From an uncultured Bacteroidales bacterium (GTDB lineage Bacteria > Bacteroidota > Bacteroidia > Bacteroidales > Paludibacteraceae), in assembly GCA_902799185.1 (NCBI GenBank), contig CADBZO010000010.1:61988-125987 (forward strand): DNA of 64,000 nt, given 5' to 3'. The notes under the pieces were generated by a model. That model did not search any database. It was given only the letters and a program-made list of their open reading frames with translations, and was not told the origin of the DNA. The position numbers and the translations under genes are program-made. Positions 16,301 through 23,918 of the stretch are shown piece after piece. Each line of letters begins with the position of its first letter. Within the stretch, counting starts at the first letter, position 1.

Positions 16301-18436
16301 TAAATGTGAATAATCAATAATATCGTTAGACTCTGCCCTTATAAGAGAACTATATTCTTTTAGTAATTCCATATAACGATTATATTCTTCGCAAGAAACA
16401 TATATTGATGCCTGACTACTTATACCATTGAAAGCACTATTTCCAATACTTGTGACTCCGTTGCCAATCGTCACAGAAGTCAAACCGATGCAATTATAGA
16501 AAGCACTATTTCCAATGCTTGTGACGCTATTGGGAAGCTCTACGGAGCTCAAACCGGTGCAATAATAGAAAGCATAATTTCCAATGCTTGTAACACTATT
16601 TGGAAGTTCAATAGAGGTAAGTTTTGACATCGTGTCACATAAACGAGAAGGGATATGTTCTACTTCATTGCCAAATAAAAATGATATGATATTAGATCTA
16701 TTATAGTAAAATGGAGAATAACTTTCAGATGAGAAATCAGCACATTTTTTTGCATTCCATATTACAGAAGTTAAACCTGTGCACCCTCCGAAAGCCGCCC
16801 TTCCAATGCTGGCGACGTTTTTTGGAATCGTCACAGAGGTCAAACCGCTACAACCATTGAAAGCATAATATCCAATGCTTGTGACGCTATTGGGAATCGT
16901 TACTGAGGTCAAACCGCTGCAACCATCAAAAGCATAATTTCCAATGCTTGTGATGCCGTTTGGTATATCGAAAGAGGTAAAACCTGTACAACCTGCGAAA
17001 GCATAATTTCCAATGATAGTGACGCTATTAGGGATGGTTACAGATGTTAGACCAGTACAACCATCAAAAGTACCATCAATGCTTGTGATGCCGTTTGGTA
17101 TATCGAAAGAGCTTAAACCTGTACAACCGGCGAAAGCATAATTTCCAATGCTAGTGACACTATTGGGAATTGTTACAGAGGTCAAACTGGTGCAACCACG
17201 GAAAGCACTATTTCCAATACTTGTGACGCTATTGGGTATCGTTACAGATGTCATGCCTGTACAACCAGAGAAAACTTGATCTCCAATGCTTGTGACACTG
17301 TCTCCAATTATGAAATTCGGTACTTGAGTGCCAAATATTATACTTAATTTGGAGGAAGTTGAATTATTGTTACCAACAATAGCATTAGAATTTAATGTAA
17401 CAGACTCCAAACTACTACATCCCCAAAAGGTGCTATCGCCAATACTTGTAATACCAGCTGGAATCTCTAATGAGGTCAAACTGGAACAATACCAGAAAGC
17501 TCTATTCTCTATACTTGTTACGCTATTTCCAAAAGTCAAATAGGTTAAACCTTTGCATCCGAAAAATGCATAAACCCCAATGTTTGTGAGGTTATCAGAG
17601 AATCCAATAGAGGATAACTTTTCGCACAATGCAAAAGATCTTGTTCCTATAGTGGAGACGCTATCGCCCATTGTAACAGAGACTAAATGGCTACAGTTCT
17701 CGAATGCATAGTTACCAATGCTTTTGACACTATTGCCTATTATTGTCGTGGTTAAGCTGTCACAACCACGGAAAGCACTATTTCCAATACTTGTGACATT
17801 ATTTCCAATAATATATGTTGTAACCTGATCTCCAAATTTATTCTTGAGATTAGATGATGAAGAATATGACTTACTAACTATTGCATTTGAATTTATGATA
17901 ATAGAATCTAAACTAGTGCAACCATTGAAAGCATAATTTCCTATACTTGATACCCTTTCGCCAATTGTTATGGATGTTAAACCGGAGCAATTAGAGAAAG
18001 CACTCTCTCCAATGCTTGTGACACTGTTGGGAATCGTCACAGAGGTCAAACCGGAGCAATTAGAGAAAGCACTCTCTCCAATGCTGGTGACACTATGGGG
18101 AATCGTCACAGAGGTCAAACTGGTGCAACCACGGAAAGCCCTATCTCCAATGCTGGTGATGCTATTAGGAATTGTTACTGAGGTTAAATTTGGGCAATCT
18201 GCGAAAGCATGATCACCAATGCTTGTGACCCTATATTTATCTCCCCAATATTTTATCGAATCTGGGATAATAATGTTTCCTGAATAAGTAGAATAAGTAC
18301 TCCACTGATATGTAACTTTTGCTGTTTTGTTACTTTCGTCGAGATCATACCAAATTTTGCCTACTTGCGTTGAGGCGAACATTGTTCCTGCATTTACCAC
18401 TATAGCAAACAGGAGAAGAAAGAAGTGTTTTTTCAT
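13319..18436 (-). CDS. Giant BspA-like leucine-rich repeat surface protein
   Basis: This 1705-residue protein has a signal peptide (MKKHFFLLLFAIVVNAGTMFA). By rough position: BspA/LRR_5 repeats of about 23 residues (VTSIGNSAFRGCTSLTSVTI type) at 40-700; a GYTFLKWTDGNTNAYRHF domain near 715-780; a jelly-roll-like domain at 785-930. Four more InlB/Bacteroides-type repeats (GYHFTQWSDGNTDNPR) follow at 930-1195, then a ZU5-like segment at 1215-1340, a sixth repeat, more LRRs at 1415-1545 and an FN3-like domain near 1550-1660. It ends ILRGDKTYTLTGQEVK, a tail shared with two other proteins here. Such proteins bind host matrix or other bacteria. The LRR DNA is highly repetitive, so copy number may vary or be mis-assembled. 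Confidence 0.88.
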   Translation of the reverse strand: MKKHFFLLLFAIVVNAGTMFASTQVGKIWYDLDESNKTAKVTYQWSTYSTYSGNIIIPDSIKYWGDKYRVTSIGDHAFADCPNLTSVTIPNSITSIGDRAFRGCTSLTSVTIPHSVTSIGESAFSNCSGLTSVTIPNSVTSIGESAFSNCSGLTSITIGERVSSIGNYAFNGCTSLDSIIINSNAIVSKSYSSSSNLKNKFGDQVTTYIIGNNVTSIGNSAFRGCDSLTTTIIGNSVKSIGNYAFENCSHLVSVTMGDSVSTIGTRSFALCEKLSSIGFSDNLTNIGVYAFFGCKGLTYLTFGNSVTSIENRAFWYCSSLTSLEIPAGITSIGDSTFWGCSSLESVTLNSNAIVGNNNSTSSKLSIIFGTQVPNFIIGDSVTSIGDQVFSGCTGMTSVTIPNSVTSIGNSAFRGCTSLTSVTIPNSVTSIGNYAFAGCTGLSSFDIPNGITSIDGTFDGCTGLTSVTIPNSVTIIGNYAFAGCTGFTSFDIPNGITSIGNYAFDGCSGLTSVTIPNSVTSIGYYAFNGCSGLTSVTIPKNVASIGRAAFGGCTGLTSVIWNAKKCADFSSESYSPFYYNRSNIISFLFGNEVEHIPSRLCDTMSKLTSIELPNSVTSIGNYAFYYCTGLSSVELPNSVTSIGNSAFYNCIGLTSVTIGNGVTSIGNSAFNGISSQASIYVSCEEYNRYMELLKEYSSLIRAESNDIIDYSHLIQLFADEKKGRITVESEPNECDSTIIISALPNAGYTFLKWTDGNTNAYRHFKLTADSQALGAIFKPEKISLSYLATGGSNWGAITTDNTDVWSYSSQYGAVGKKSSATGTLFTPIKDMSSSSYVTLSFEHTHRYATTPSDELTLWVAKDFKGNWADSEWQQLTISPYASNTNWTFVSVSINVPIEYVGKNTVFAFRYKSTGSKYATWEIKNLKITISGQDQYSVTTESDQTHGRVEGAGLYDYLTNVELTAVPNSGYHFTQWNDGNNDNPRVIVLLRDTTITAEFEKNSYSVITESANPEWGATEGNKTALYLDEVEISASANYGYHFTQWSDGNTNNPRTIILTQDTSFTATFAKNTYSITSNATNGTISGNPTAEYMDEVTLTAIPDYGYHFTRWSDGNTDNPRTFVVTQDTTFTAEFAINQYEINVSCDEANGSIVGESGSFDYLSSHTYEAIPNNHYHFKQWSDGNTDNPRVITITQDTALMAIFALDTYTISVSCNNLERGTVSMSENSKILLMQASVIERTVTGPIPGSVSTNLSNGKTKLDIGKYFGIKFAAGSLREGDLFVIHITKPADRSVGPNLYATPNTDKLIYTHPKDATGIIGDLTIELPAGVDSLSSIYLYRNESDWNPYFDKISIFRKEAEYLEEVTLTANSEYGYHFTQWSDGNTDNPRAFIITQDTTFTAEFAVDKSGTCGEDNQLTWTYDDETKTLTISGSGALTSNFTYGVEAPEQMQNLIIGNEVTAIGDSAFYGMSTINHLVIGGSVASIGDYAFAECKNFDDITCYATTVPTITENTFANVGNKQYIYLYVPEGRQRAYLRDTYWGEFDIQVKNAEAVTEPTEDVVVTPSENSAEIVWPVVTGAETYEIAITKDNQIVCTLTFNAQGLLAGIAFAPARGMAKQQQVEGFRFTVTGLTSNTQYGYSVVSKDASNNSLDTKSGLFTTTGIATGIDDISSSLQGGDRGRLILLNGQIFILRGDKTYTLTGQEVK

Positions 18437-18667
18437 AAATTATCCCTAAATTTGTGTCGGGCGCAACTTTAAATGGTTGATATTTGGGTTAGTCAGGTAT
18501 ATACAAAACAAAAGCGCGAACATTATTCACGCTTATTCTTTTCTATTGAGGTTCCGGAAATGACCCTGCCAACAAGAATAAACAATAACGTTCACGCCCG
18601 ATATGCTTAACCCTCCCGCCCTATGAGGGGCGCGAACGGATATTAACATACCCACGAGAACGCTTAT
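18437..18667 (-). promoter_or_regulatory. Leader of the large BspA-like gene, resembling that of the third BspA-like gene
   Basis: Going upstream from the ATG there is a hairpin (AAGCGTGAA pairing with TTCGCGCTT, 18512-18534, followed by TTTGTTTTG on the minus strand), a CCTCAAT block near 18545 and GGCGTG near 18595. The same order with changed stems occurs before the 62082-63227 gene. No vegetative promoter is visible between here and the 91-bp repeat at 18668. Confidence 0.45.
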
Positions 18668-18758
18668 TGCTGATTCCTCGTAGTGGGGACTAGTCGGGCA
18701 CTGCACTCGATATGCGTTTCATCGCATATCTTCACCTGTTTAACGTCAGTGAGTGACG
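18668..18758. repeat. 91-bp direct repeat, left copy
   Basis: It is identical to 19688-19778 except for one base (TAGTCGGG here, TACTCGGG there). It contains two stem-loops, GATATGCG/CGCATATC and CGTCA/TGACG. The copies start exactly 1020 bp apart and bracket the RhuM/PLD gene. Confidence 0.9.
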
Positions 18759-18793
18759 CACCGTTTTTTACGCTGTCGGCGGCAGCGGTATCA

Positions 18794-19648
18794 TTATTTA
18801 ACCTCTTTCAGTATCGTTTCAGGGTTTGTGCCCATAAGGGTGATCGCTGACAGCTTCTTGCCCATATCTTTAAGCGAGTGACCGCAATGGTAAAGGCTGT
18901 CATCTATTATCAGCCATCTGTCATGCGAGGGCGTTGACCATTTATGCGTATTCACGGGTTGCACACCTTTGGTGGTATTGTGCATGTCGCGCAAAGACTT
19001 ATGTTCGCTATCCGAATAGATGTCTGCCGTCACTCCTTTTGCACGCACATCCAACATCTCAAACGTAGCAGCATCTATATACGCATCAATGATAATAACA
19101 CGTTTTTGCGCTGTCTTAATCAAACTCTCCAATAGTGCTCGTGCAGCAAAGAACTCACCTTCAAAGAAAACCTGTTCTATCGGCGGTAATGATGTTCGCA
19201 CAAAGAAATCAATCTTCTCTTCGTGGTCTGCCAATTGTTTCTGTTGTAAGGCTAATTGATTCTCTATATTTAATAAACGTTGATTAACGGCATAGCCTTT
19301 GAGCATGTAATCTTTAAGCACTTTATTTGCCCATTGACGGAATTGTGTGCCTCGGATAGAATTGACGCGATAACCAACGGATATAATCATGTCTAAGTTA
19401 TAAAAGGGAACTTCACGCCTCACTTGCCTGTTTCCTTCCAAACGAACCTGTGCAATTTTTGCACATGTTGCTGCCTCTTCCAATTCGTGTGTCTTGTATA
19501 TATTATGGATGTGCCTTAAGACAGACGTTCTGTCTGTACCAAACAATTCTGCCATCTGTTGCTGGTTCAGCCAAACAGTCTCATCTTGCAGCCGCACCTC
19601 CAATTGGATAGTGGCATCAGGCTGATATAATACTATCTCGTCTTTCAT
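18794..19648 (-). CDS. RhuM-family DNA-binding protein with C-terminal PLD-like domain
   Basis: This 284-residue protein has an N-terminal RhuM-type winged-helix region (TVWLNQQQMAELFGTDRTSV, PFYNLDMIISVGYRVNSIRG, FRQWANKVLKDYMLKGYAVN), a coiled-coil stretch near 135-160, and a C-terminal segment with VIIIDAYIDAATFEML and HDRWLIIDDSLYHCGHSL. The last is like the HxK-type motif of phospholipase D-like nucleases. RhuM proteins are typical cargo of mobile and defence islands; substrate and phenotype are unknown. The ATG at 19648 is used rather than the TTG at 19657. The gene lies alone between two near-identical 91-bp direct repeats. Confidence 0.8.
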   Translation of the reverse strand: MKDEIVLYQPDATIQLEVRLQDETVWLNQQQMAELFGTDRTSVLRHIHNIYKTHELEEAATCAKIAQVRLEGNRQVRREVPFYNLDMIISVGYRVNSIRGTQFRQWANKVLKDYMLKGYAVNQRLLNIENQLALQQKQLADHEEKIDFFVRTSLPPIEQVFFEGEFFAARALLESLIKTAQKRVIIIDAYIDAATFEMLDVRAKGVTADIYSDSEHKSLRDMHNTTKGVQPVNTHKWSTPSHDRWLIIDDSLYHCGHSLKDMGKKLSAITLMGTNPETILKEVK

Positions 19649-19687
19649 TTTCGTCAATAAACGCCTTTTATTTCAATTCTATGTTTG

Positions 19688-19778
19688 TGCTGATTCCTCG
19701 TAGTGGGGACTACTCGGGCACTGCACTCGATATGCGTTTCATCGCATATCTTCACCTGTTTAACGTCAGTGAGTGACG
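19688..19778. repeat. 91-bp direct repeat, right copy
   Basis: One mismatch to 18668-18758. It lies 40 bp upstream of the RhuM/PLD start and 6 bp from the end of the KilA-N pseudogene. Confidence 0.9.
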
Positions 19779-19783
19779 GTGGT

Positions 19784-20114
19784 TTATGCTTTGGGCAATT
19801 GAGGTAGCCCAGAGATATCAAGAGCAGACAAGGTTTGTAACTGCTTTACATAAGATTGTTGTTCCACTTGGATGGCGTCATCACAAAGCGATTCAATCCG
19901 GCTTCATTTTTAAACGTGTCGAATTGCACACGGTTAAAATTCGGGTTATGCAATGTTTCCATAAGCCAAGGAATTCAATGGTATTGCGGTTTCGCATCCA
20001 GTTTTGTATGGCAAAACGCGGATCATCACTATTTCGGTAGCGAGCAATATCTGTCAATGAGATATACTCATTCCGATAATCTTCTGTGTAGATTCCTACA
20101 TTAATGCCTTGCAC
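19784..20114 (-). pseudogene. KilA-N domain protein, frameshifted and internally deleted
   Basis: From the GTG at 20114 the frame gives QGINVGIYTEDYRNEYISLT then DIARYRNSDDPRFAIQNWMR, a clear KilA-N domain. A one-base deletion near 19959 shifts it. The next frame restores LHNPNFNRVQFDTFKNEAG and FVMTPSKW, then hits a stop. A third frame supplies a plausible C-terminal tail ending SALDISGLPQLPKA with a stop at 19784. The middle of the gene is therefore missing. No normal start remains; the 5' end abuts a cut-off HEPN gene. KilA-N proteins are phage and mobile-element DNA-binding proteins. Confidence 0.75.
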
Positions 20115-20172
20115 GGTCTATATGTTCCAACATGTGTTGAAGGCGGCCTAAGTCTCTAATGGCTTCTCTCAT
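20101..20172 (-). pseudogene. HEPN-domain toxin gene truncated after 23 codons
   Basis: ATG 20172 starts MREAIRDLGRLQHMLEHIDR and stops after ARH at 20101. This is the usual beginning of the HEPN partner of MNT-type nucleotidyltransferases. The start overlaps the end of the nucleotidyltransferase gene by 17 bp, as in intact MNT-HEPN modules. After about 22 residues the sequence switches to KilA-N coding sequence, so the HEPN catalytic region (RX4-6H) has been lost. Confidence 0.7.
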
Positions 20173-20461
20173 ATAATAAGATTTTATCTTTATCTATATA
20201 TGGTTGTGCAAAAGGAAGCAGTCCATCTTCTGAAACCAAATCCACCGTGCGACCTAATTTCTGCTCCAAATCTGTAATCATGTGGAAAAACTTGAGACCA
20301 ATAGGCTGTGTATGATCAAGCCTTACCAAAATATCTATATCGCTATCCGGTCGCTCTTCGCCACGTGAACATGAGCCGAACAAATACGCTCGTTCGACAG
20401 GCTGCGTGGCGAGATAGGCTTGTATCTCAGGTATCATTTTTTGGATATCTGCACTTGGCAT
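20156..20461 (-). CDS. MNT-type minimal nucleotidyltransferase (antitoxin of an MNT-HEPN pair)
   Basis: This 101-residue protein carries the nucleotidyltransferase signature AYLFGSCSRGEERPDSDIDI, with GSxxRG and SDIDI, near residues 26-45. In MntA-HepT-type systems such proteins neutralise the HEPN ribonuclease, by AMPylation in studied cases. Its own frame and promoter (20508-20543) are intact, but the partner gene is truncated, so it is probably an orphan antitoxin. Confidence 0.85.
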   Translation of the reverse strand: MPSADIQKMIPEIQAYLATQPVERAYLFGSCSRGEERPDSDIDILVRLDHTQPIGLKFFHMITDLEQKLGRTVDLVSEDGLLPFAQPYIDKDKILLYERSH

Positions 20462-20507
20462 AACTCTGTTCTCCTTTTAACCCTTTTGGGCGATAAATTG
20501 ATTTTGC

Positions 20508-20543
20508 GCTGCAAAATTACACAAAAAAAACGACATACGCAAG
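20508..20543 (-). promoter_or_regulatory. Vegetative promoter for the MNT gene
   Basis: On the minus strand CTTGCGTATGTCG, a T-tract, then GTAATTTTGCAGC. The start is near 20503, about 40 nt before the ATG. The -33 block overlaps an inverted repeat (GCATACAC / CATACGC), a possible operator. Confidence 0.65.
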
Positions 20544-20598
20544 AGTGTATGCCATTTTTGAGCTATTTTTCTTTTTTCCTACTTTAGGTAGGGGAGAA

Positions 20599-21138
20599 TC
20601 AGAGCGTGTTGATATATTCTACGGTGTTGCCCACGGAGGCGAGGTATTGCTGAAAAGCTTCCCGGCTGATGACGACCGTTCCGCGGCAGTCATTGGGGTG
20701 AAAACTGAGCGTCTCAGCATCCTTCAGACGGCTGTCGAGGAACAGTATCACATGGTGCTCCGTGTCGTTGATAAGCCCGAAGGGACTGACGCTGCCGGGC
20801 TCTAATCCCAGGTACCGCATCATCCTCTCCGGAGAGGCGAAAGACAGTTTGCCGGGAGCTTTCTTGCCCTGCGAGACCAGGATATCTTTCAGCCAGTGCT
20901 CGATGTCATGGATAGCCAGGTCGTAGTCACAGGGGAAGCAAATCAGGTAATGCTGGTCACCCTTGTGGTTGCGCATGAAGATATTCTTGCAATGCACGGA
21001 ACCGTCGTCGTGCCACCACCGTTTCGCTTCCTCAATGGTCTTACCCTCGGGGTGGTTGTAGGTGGTGAAAGGAATAGCGTGTTCCTCCAGATAGCGCAGC
21101 ACTTTCTCCTGCCGCTCGGAAATAATCTCGTAGGTCAT
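20599..21138 (-). CDS. YbaK/ProX-type aminoacyl-tRNA editing domain protein
   Basis: This 179-residue stand-alone editing protein of the YbaK/ProRS-INS superfamily typically deacylates mischarged Ala- or Cys-tRNA(Pro). Family segments are IPFTTYNHPEGKTIEEAKRW, CKNIFMRNHKGDQHYLICFP with the conserved lysine near residue 50, LSFASPERMMRYLGLEPGSV and SPFGLINDTEHHVILFLDS. The ATG at 21138 is chosen; the open frame upstream to 21246 runs inside the neighbouring gene. It is last in the long mre-gld cluster, 14 bp after the MBL hydrolase gene. A promoter-like block is absent between them. Confidence 0.88.
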   Translation of the reverse strand: MTYEIISERQEKVLRYLEEHAIPFTTYNHPEGKTIEEAKRWWHDDGSVHCKNIFMRNHKGDQHYLICFPCDYDLAIHDIEHWLKDILVSQGKKAPGKLSFASPERMMRYLGLEPGSVSPFGLINDTEHHVILFLDSRLKDAETLSFHPNDCRGTVVISREAFQQYLASVGNTVEYINTL

Positions 21139-21152
21139 AGTTGTTCTATTTT

Positions 21153-22223
21153 TTACCACTCGATGACCGCGCCGATAGGCCGGTCGAGTAGGGTGAGGTG
21201 GTTTTTCCGGGCTATGGAGCGGGCCACGGAATCGGGTTCGTTCCACGCATGCGGAGCCAGTGAGAACTTGTCATGGTGGACGGTGATATACTGCTTGGCC
21301 TGCAGGTCTGTCATAGCCTTCTCCAAGTCTTCGGGTAACATATGTATATACGCCCAGTTGGGGTTGTACTGGCCGTTCTCCATAACCGCCAGGTCCACTT
21401 CTCCATACTGCTCACGGATACGCTTGAAACGGTCGTCATACCCTCCGTCTCCGCCGATATAGACCTTGCGTCCCCGGCTCTCCAGCAGGAACGACGCCCA
21501 GAGGGTCTCGTTGGCGCCGAAGAGGCGGTTGGAGAAATGGCGGGTGGGCAGGCAGGTGATATGTATTTGTGATTTGAGATTTGTGATTTGAGATTTGACA
21601 TTGGATATTTGGGTATGGTCATACCAGTTCATCTCGGTGATGATCTCCGGCGAATAACCCCAGAGGGTGAGGTATTCGGCGATACCGAGCGGACAGACAG
21701 CGTGCTTCACTCGCGGCCGCAGGTCACGCAGCGTAGCATAGTCCAGATGATCCCAGTGTTCATGCGTAATCACCAGTAAATCAATATCCGGCATCATATC
21801 AGGCGTGTAGTAGTCGGTGCCCGGAAAAGGCTTCATCATCACCGAGGCAGGGAACTCCATCTTCAGCAGCGGATCGACCAGAACGGTCTTGCCGCCGAGG
21901 GTGAAGAGGTACGATGAGTGGCCGAACCAGATGAACCAATCGCTCTCTTTGCTGAGGCTCCGTATATCTGTCTGAACGATCTCCAGCGGTTTCTTGGGCA
22001 CCCGCTCGTTCGTTCTGTCCGTCAGGAATTTCCACATAGCCGCCACTCCCGAAGAGCGTTCTCCGGTGAACTGCGGGGTAGGGACCTCGTTCCGGAAATG
22101 CCGTCCTGTATGGCCGAAAGGATGGGGACCGAAAGCAGGGTGGTGCAGCACCGCCATGACGGCGATGAGCAGTCCTGCCAAAATCCCGGTAATAATCAGT
22201 ATGTGTATCATTCGTCCGGTCAT
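21153..22223 (-). CDS. Membrane-anchored MBL-fold hydrolase (NAPE-PLD/RomA-like)
   Basis: This 356-residue protein has an N-terminal membrane anchor (residues 6-27) and a metallo-beta-lactamase core: WFGHSSYLFTLGGKTVLVDP, the metal motif THEHWDHLD, YIGGDGGYDDRF and a C-terminal ITVHHDKFSL. The arrangement fits the NAPE-PLD/RomA group of phosphodiesterase-like hydrolases; substrate unknown. Residues 205-220 (TQISNVKSQITNLKSQ) come from seven in-frame heptamers at 21564-21612, placed between two core strands (MNWYDH and ITCLPTRHF) where homologues have a tight turn. It lies 3 bp after gldB. Confidence 0.82.
   Translation of the reverse strand: MTGRMIHILIITGILAGLLIAVMAVLHHPAFGPHPFGHTGRHFRNEVPTPQFTGERSSGVAAMWKFLTDRTNERVPKKPLEIVQTDIRSLSKESDWFIWFGHSSYLFTLGGKTVLVDPLLKMEFPASVMMKPFPGTDYYTPDMMPDIDLLVITHEHWDHLDYATLRDLRPRVKHAVCPLGIAEYLTLWGYSPEIITEMNWYDHTQISNVKSQITNLKSQIHITCLPTRHFSNRLFGANETLWASFLLESRGRKVYIGGDGGYDDRFKRIREQYGEVDLAVMENGQYNPNWAYIHMLPEDLEKAMTDLQAKQYITVHHDKFSLAPHAWNEPDSVARSIARKNHLTLLDRPIGAVIEW
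21564..21612. repeat. Heptamer repeat (GATTTGA type) inside the MBL hydrolase gene
   Basis: Seven consecutive 7-bp units (TATTTGT, GATTTGA, GATTTGT, GATTTGA, GATTTGA, CATTGGA, TATTTGG) span 49 bp and encode a Ser/Gln/Lys-rich peptide in frame. Confidence 0.85.
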
Positions 22224-22226
22224 CTG

Positions 22227-23240
22227 TTAAGGCTTGTAATAACTCTCCTCCAGGATCTTCTGCGCGTCCGGTTCAGCCATCAGTTGCTGTAACGTAACGG
22301 TCTCGTTATGCTCCATATAACTCTCTACAATCCGCCATCCGAGCCATATGCCCAACCGTCCCGGGGCATCCTGTGAGACCTCCGAGGTGAAAGGACCGTC
22401 GTTCAGGTAGCTGGTCAACACCAGACTCTCGGTCTTGAACAAATCCCGCTTATCCATCACCAAATGCCAGATTGCCTGCTCGTTACTAAGGCACCATTTC
22501 CACTGCTCTTTCGTCCATCCCATGACTTCGTAGCCCGGTAACTCATCGAAGATCCGGGAGGTAAGGTACATCACCTTGCCCCGATACATCATCTGGTCCA
22601 GCAGACGGCTCTTGGTGGAGGTATAAGGCAGGTTGCGGAAGAGGAACGCACTGATGACATCTACCGGTATGCACTCCGGACGCATGGTCTGTTTCTGGTA
22701 GTCATAGACCACGCGGTTGTAGTACTCGTAGTCGCTTCCGAGATACATGTCCGCACCGATACCGATGAGGTCGTCGCCGAAATAGACGGGGGTCTGGAAG
22801 CCGGAGATAAAGAGATACAGGGTAGGGATCTCCGTCTCCGGATAGAGGTACCGGATACGCGCAAAAGCCTTGCCAAGCGTTTGCTCCAGACCGCTCACAT
22901 CGGCGAAGAGAGACTGCTCTCTCTCGTTCGTCTTCCGGAAACCGTAGGTGGTGTCGCTCAGGAACTGCGGCAGCGCTTGCGCCAGGTAGGCGGTGTCGGA
23001 GACAGGGATGCCGAGGATATCCTCTACCCACAGCGGCATGAACACCGGATAGGTGTCATACAGAACACGTATATCTTGCGCCACAGACGACTCGTGTACA
23101 TTCATCAACGCATTGTCAAAACGCACTATCTCAATATCTTGCGCCTCTATATCCTTCGGGAAATAGGTGCGCTCGGAGTGGCAGGAGGTCAGCGCAAGAA
23201 TAATGAATAATAGGTACTGAATAACGTAATAATTTTTCAT
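22227..23240 (-). CDS. gldB: Gliding motility lipoprotein GldB homologue
   Basis: This 337-residue lipoprotein (lipobox LALTSC, Cys20) has GldB features: IEIVRFDNALMNV near residue 37, LYPETEIPTLYLFISGF, YFGDDLIGIGADMYLGSDYE and the end WLGWRIVESYMEHN. GldB is required for Flavobacterium gliding; in non-gliding Bacteroidales it persists, probably supporting type IX secretion or the envelope. It lies between the LolD-like ATPase gene and the MBL hydrolase gene in the long cluster. Confidence 0.88.
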   Translation of the reverse strand: MKNYYVIQYLLFIILALTSCHSERTYFPKDIEAQDIEIVRFDNALMNVHESSVAQDIRVLYDTYPVFMPLWVEDILGIPVSDTAYLAQALPQFLSDTTYGFRKTNEREQSLFADVSGLEQTLGKAFARIRYLYPETEIPTLYLFISGFQTPVYFGDDLIGIGADMYLGSDYEYYNRVVYDYQKQTMRPECIPVDVISAFLFRNLPYTSTKSRLLDQMMYRGKVMYLTSRIFDELPGYEVMGWTKEQWKWCLSNEQAIWHLVMDKRDLFKTESLVLTSYLNDGPFTSEVSQDAPGRLGIWLGWRIVESYMEHNETVTLQQLMAEPDAQKILEESYYKP

Positions 23241-23243
23241 CTT

Positions 23244-23277
23244 TCAATCATCAATTATCAATCATCAATCCTCCATC
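23244..23277. repeat. Heptamer repeat (CAATCAT type) at the lolD-gldB junction
   Basis: Units CAATCAT, CAATTAT, CAATCAT, CAATCCT, CCATCCT fill the gap and overlap the 3' end of the ABC ATPase gene, including its TGA stop at 23267-23265. Confidence 0.8.
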
Positions 23278-23918
23278 CTGCCGTCTTTGATCTCGATGAC
23301 GCGGTCGGCAATAGAAGCGAGCTCTTTGTCGTGGGTGACCAGCAGAATGGTCTGGCCGTAGTCCTTGCGCAACTGCAAGAGCAGGGCTGCCAGCTCTTGC
23401 TTGTTCTTCTCGTCCAGACTGCCGGTAGGTTCGTCCGCCAGAATGATATCGGGACTCATCATCAGCGCCCGCGCTGCGGCTACACGCTGTTTCTCGCCGC
23501 CGGAGAGCTCGTTGGGCTTGTGGCCCATCCGTTCGCTGAGGCCTAAATCAGTCAGCATTTTCTTGGCACGGGCCAGGTACTCAGACTCTTGCTCACGCGC
23601 AATCATCGCCGGGATGCAGACATTCTCAAGGGCCGTGAACTCCGGCAGCAGCTGGTGGAACTGGAAGATAAAACCTATATGTTTGTTCCTGAACGCCGCT
23701 AACTGCTTGTCGTTGAGGGCAAAGACATCCGCTCCGTCAATGAGCACCTTACCGGACGAAGGTCTGTCCAGCGTACCGATGATCTGGAGCAGGGTGGTCT
23801 TACCTGCGCCGGACTTGCCGATGATAGCTACTATCTCGCCTTTCTGAACGCTGAGGTTCACACCCTTCAGCACTTCCAGCGTGCCGAACGATTTATGTAT
23901 ATCCTGTACTTCTATCAT
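23265..23918 (-). CDS. LolD/FtsE-like ABC transporter ATP-binding protein
   Basis: This 217-residue ATPase has Walker [13 protein letters not shown], the Q-loop in [20 protein letters not shown], the signature [16 protein letters not shown], Walker [13 protein letters not shown] and the H-loop [10 protein letters not shown]. This is the MacB/LolD/FtsE branch. The usual name in Bacteroidales is LolD, lipoprotein release from the inner membrane. The permease is not in the window, so assignment to LolD rather than another export system is open. It overlaps tsaE by 4 bp. Confidence 0.85.
   Translation of the reverse strand: MIEVQDIHKSFGTLEVLKGVNLSVQKGEIVAIIGKSGAGKTTLLQIIGTLDRPSSGKVLIDGADVFALNDKQLAAFRNKHIGFIFQFHQLLPEFTALENVCIPAMIAREQESEYLARAKKMLTDLGLSERMGHKPNELSGGEKQRVAAARALMMSPDIILADEPTGSLDEKNKQELAALLLQLRKDYGQTILLVTHDKELASIADRVIEIKDGRMED

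Noticed and set aside
13319-18436. The regularly repeated LRR DNA as a CRISPR array
   Set aside because: The repeats of about 70 bp encode LRR_5 units in one open frame and have no spacer-repeat structure.
18668-19778. 91-bp repeats as integron attC sites
   Set aside because: GTTTAAC resembles a core site, but no matching pair of RYYYAAC and GTTRRRY boxes at the ends of one imperfect palindrome was found and no integron integrase is present.
20389-20403. TTCGACAGGC in the MNT gene as another dispersed repeat
   Set aside because: It encodes the conserved ERAYLFGS segment of the family, so no insertion is needed to explain it.
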